13,037 nucleotides of DNA, taken from NCBI GenBank assembly GCA_025928215.1, contig JAICJW010000084.1, forward strand, positions 1-13,037. Reading direction: 5' to 3'. This document shows positions 12,414 through 13,037 of this stretch, piece by piece (positions within the stretch are counted from its first letter, which is position 1; every line of letters begins with the position of its first letter). The stretch is from Chloroflexia bacterium (GTDB lineage Bacteria; Chloroflexota; Chloroflexia; Thermomicrobiales; JALYUS01). The notes beneath the pieces were generated by a model. That model was not told the DNA's origin and did not search any database. It saw only the letters and a list, made by a program, of their open reading frames with translations. A program made the translations under genes and the position numbers.

Positions 12414-13037
12414 TCAATTTCCCTTCACCGGCGGGAGGCCGAGCATTTCACTGACCGTCACGAACCGGTAGCCGCGCGTTTTGAGTGTTTCGATAATCGT
12501 CCGCACCGCCGCTACTTGCTGGCTGCGATCCGTCCCCAGCCGGGTATTGTCGCCATCATGCAGGAGAATGATGGAGCCAGGCTGAACGCGATTCACCGTC
12601 CGCATGACAATCGTGTCAGCGCCCGGCTCGTCCCAGTCGCTCGATTCGACATCCCAGCCGATTGCGCGCAGGCCGTGTTCCGCCACCGCGCGAAGCGACC
12701 ACGGCGTATGGAAGCCGTTCGGCGCGCGATAGAGCCGGGGCAGCGTGCCCGTGATCCCCTTCAAAATATCATTTGTCCGCGCCGCGTCATGATAGCGGAG
12801 GTCGAGCAGTGTATCCCGCTTGCGATGCGCGTACGAATGGTTGCCGATCTCGTTCCCCTCAGCGGCGATGCGGCGCACCGTCTGCGGCTCGCGCTCGGCG
12901 TTCATCCCGATACAGAAAAAGGTCGCATGCACCCCCGCCTGCTTCAACACATCGAGGATTTGCCCGGTGTACGGGTCATTCGGCCCATCATCGAAAGTGA
13001 GCGCGACGACTTTTTCCGTGCGCGGCCCGTGCGTGTA
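12414..13037 (-). CDS. polysaccharide deacetylase, NodB homology domain (5' end outside window)
   Basis: The frame is open to the right-hand edge of the window, so 207 residues are visible and the N-terminus is missing. All NodB metal-hydrolase motifs are present: TFDDGP (14-19) with the catalytic and metal aspartates, HSYAH (67-71) with two metal histidines, RAPNG (104-108), the GWDVESSDW segment (127-135), and ILLHDG (157-162) with H160. The family removes N-acetyl groups from peptidoglycan, chitin-like or exopolysaccharide chains, usually outside the membrane. Any signal peptide or membrane anchor would lie in the missing part. It is co-transcribed with the epimerase, which supports a surface-glycan role. 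Confidence 0.93.
   Translation of the reverse strand, partial: YTHGPRTEKVVALTFDDGPNDPYTGQILDVLKQAGVHATFFCIGMNAEREPQTVRRIAAEGNEIGNHSYAHRKRDTLLDLRYHDAARTNDILKGITGTLPRLYRAPNGFHTPWSLRAVAEHGLRAIGWDVESSDWDEPGADTIVMRTVNRVQPGSIILLHDGDNTRLGTDRSQQVAAVRTIIETLKTRGYRFVTVSEMLGLPPVKGN

Noticed and set aside
12948..12950. GTG 12950 as the start of the polysaccharide deacetylase
   Set aside because: The same frame continues to the window edge and contains the essential TFDDGP motif upstream, so the gene is truncated by the window, not short.

Overview
The window is GC-rich, densely coded chromosomal DNA. I infer a bacterium of the Chloroflexota (Thermomicrobia/Sphaerobacter-like). The basis is the paired family-5 solute-binding lipoproteins with Tat-type signals, 'LAAC' lipoboxes and long Ala/Thr/Pro linkers, the high GC3 coding, and the intergenic GC-rich palindromes. 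This placement comes from style, not from a marker gene.

Layout. (1) Positions 1-63 are the 3' end of an unidentified plus-strand gene. It converges on a minus-strand PLP aminotransferase (206-1537), and two GC-rich hairpins lie between them. (2) Positions 1538-7442 continue a minus-strand peptide/nickel-type ABC importer locus. In transcription order it runs DppB-type permease, DppC-type permease, binding lipoprotein 2, binding lipoprotein 1, then the aminotransferase. The two binding proteins are tandem duplicates separated by a strong 20-bp hairpin. A 142-bp palindromic element separates binding protein 1 from the aminotransferase. The two ATPase subunits are not in the window. (3) Positions 7443-7794 form a divergent regulatory region with a minus-strand promoter for the importer and a plus-strand extended -10 promoter for the next gene.

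(4) Positions 7737-11257 hold a convergent pair that looks like ribosome-drug self-protection. One gene is an intact Tet(M)/OtrA-type ribosomal-protection GTPase (7795-9765, plus). The other is an MFS_3/DHA3-type exporter (9738-11018, minus). Their 3' ends overlap by 28 bp. Each is preceded by a short leader ORF with its own Shine-Dalgarno and by hairpins that involve the gene's ribosome binding site. In the exporter leader, two mutually exclusive stems, one of which hides the Shine-Dalgarno, sit directly after the leader stop codon under a good -35/-10 promoter. This is the layout of drug-sensing leader-peptide attenuators and is the most interesting signal in the window.

(5) Positions 11258-11456 hold the wreck of an alpha/beta-hydrolase gene: its first ~45 codons are joined out of frame to its last ~25 codons. 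(6) Positions 11471-13037 hold a minus-strand pair with a 4-bp gap, a NodB-family polysaccharide deacetylase (5' end outside the window) followed by a GalE-like NAD-dependent sugar epimerase, probably acting on cell-surface carbohydrate.

No tRNA, rRNA, CRISPR array, transposase or phage gene was seen.
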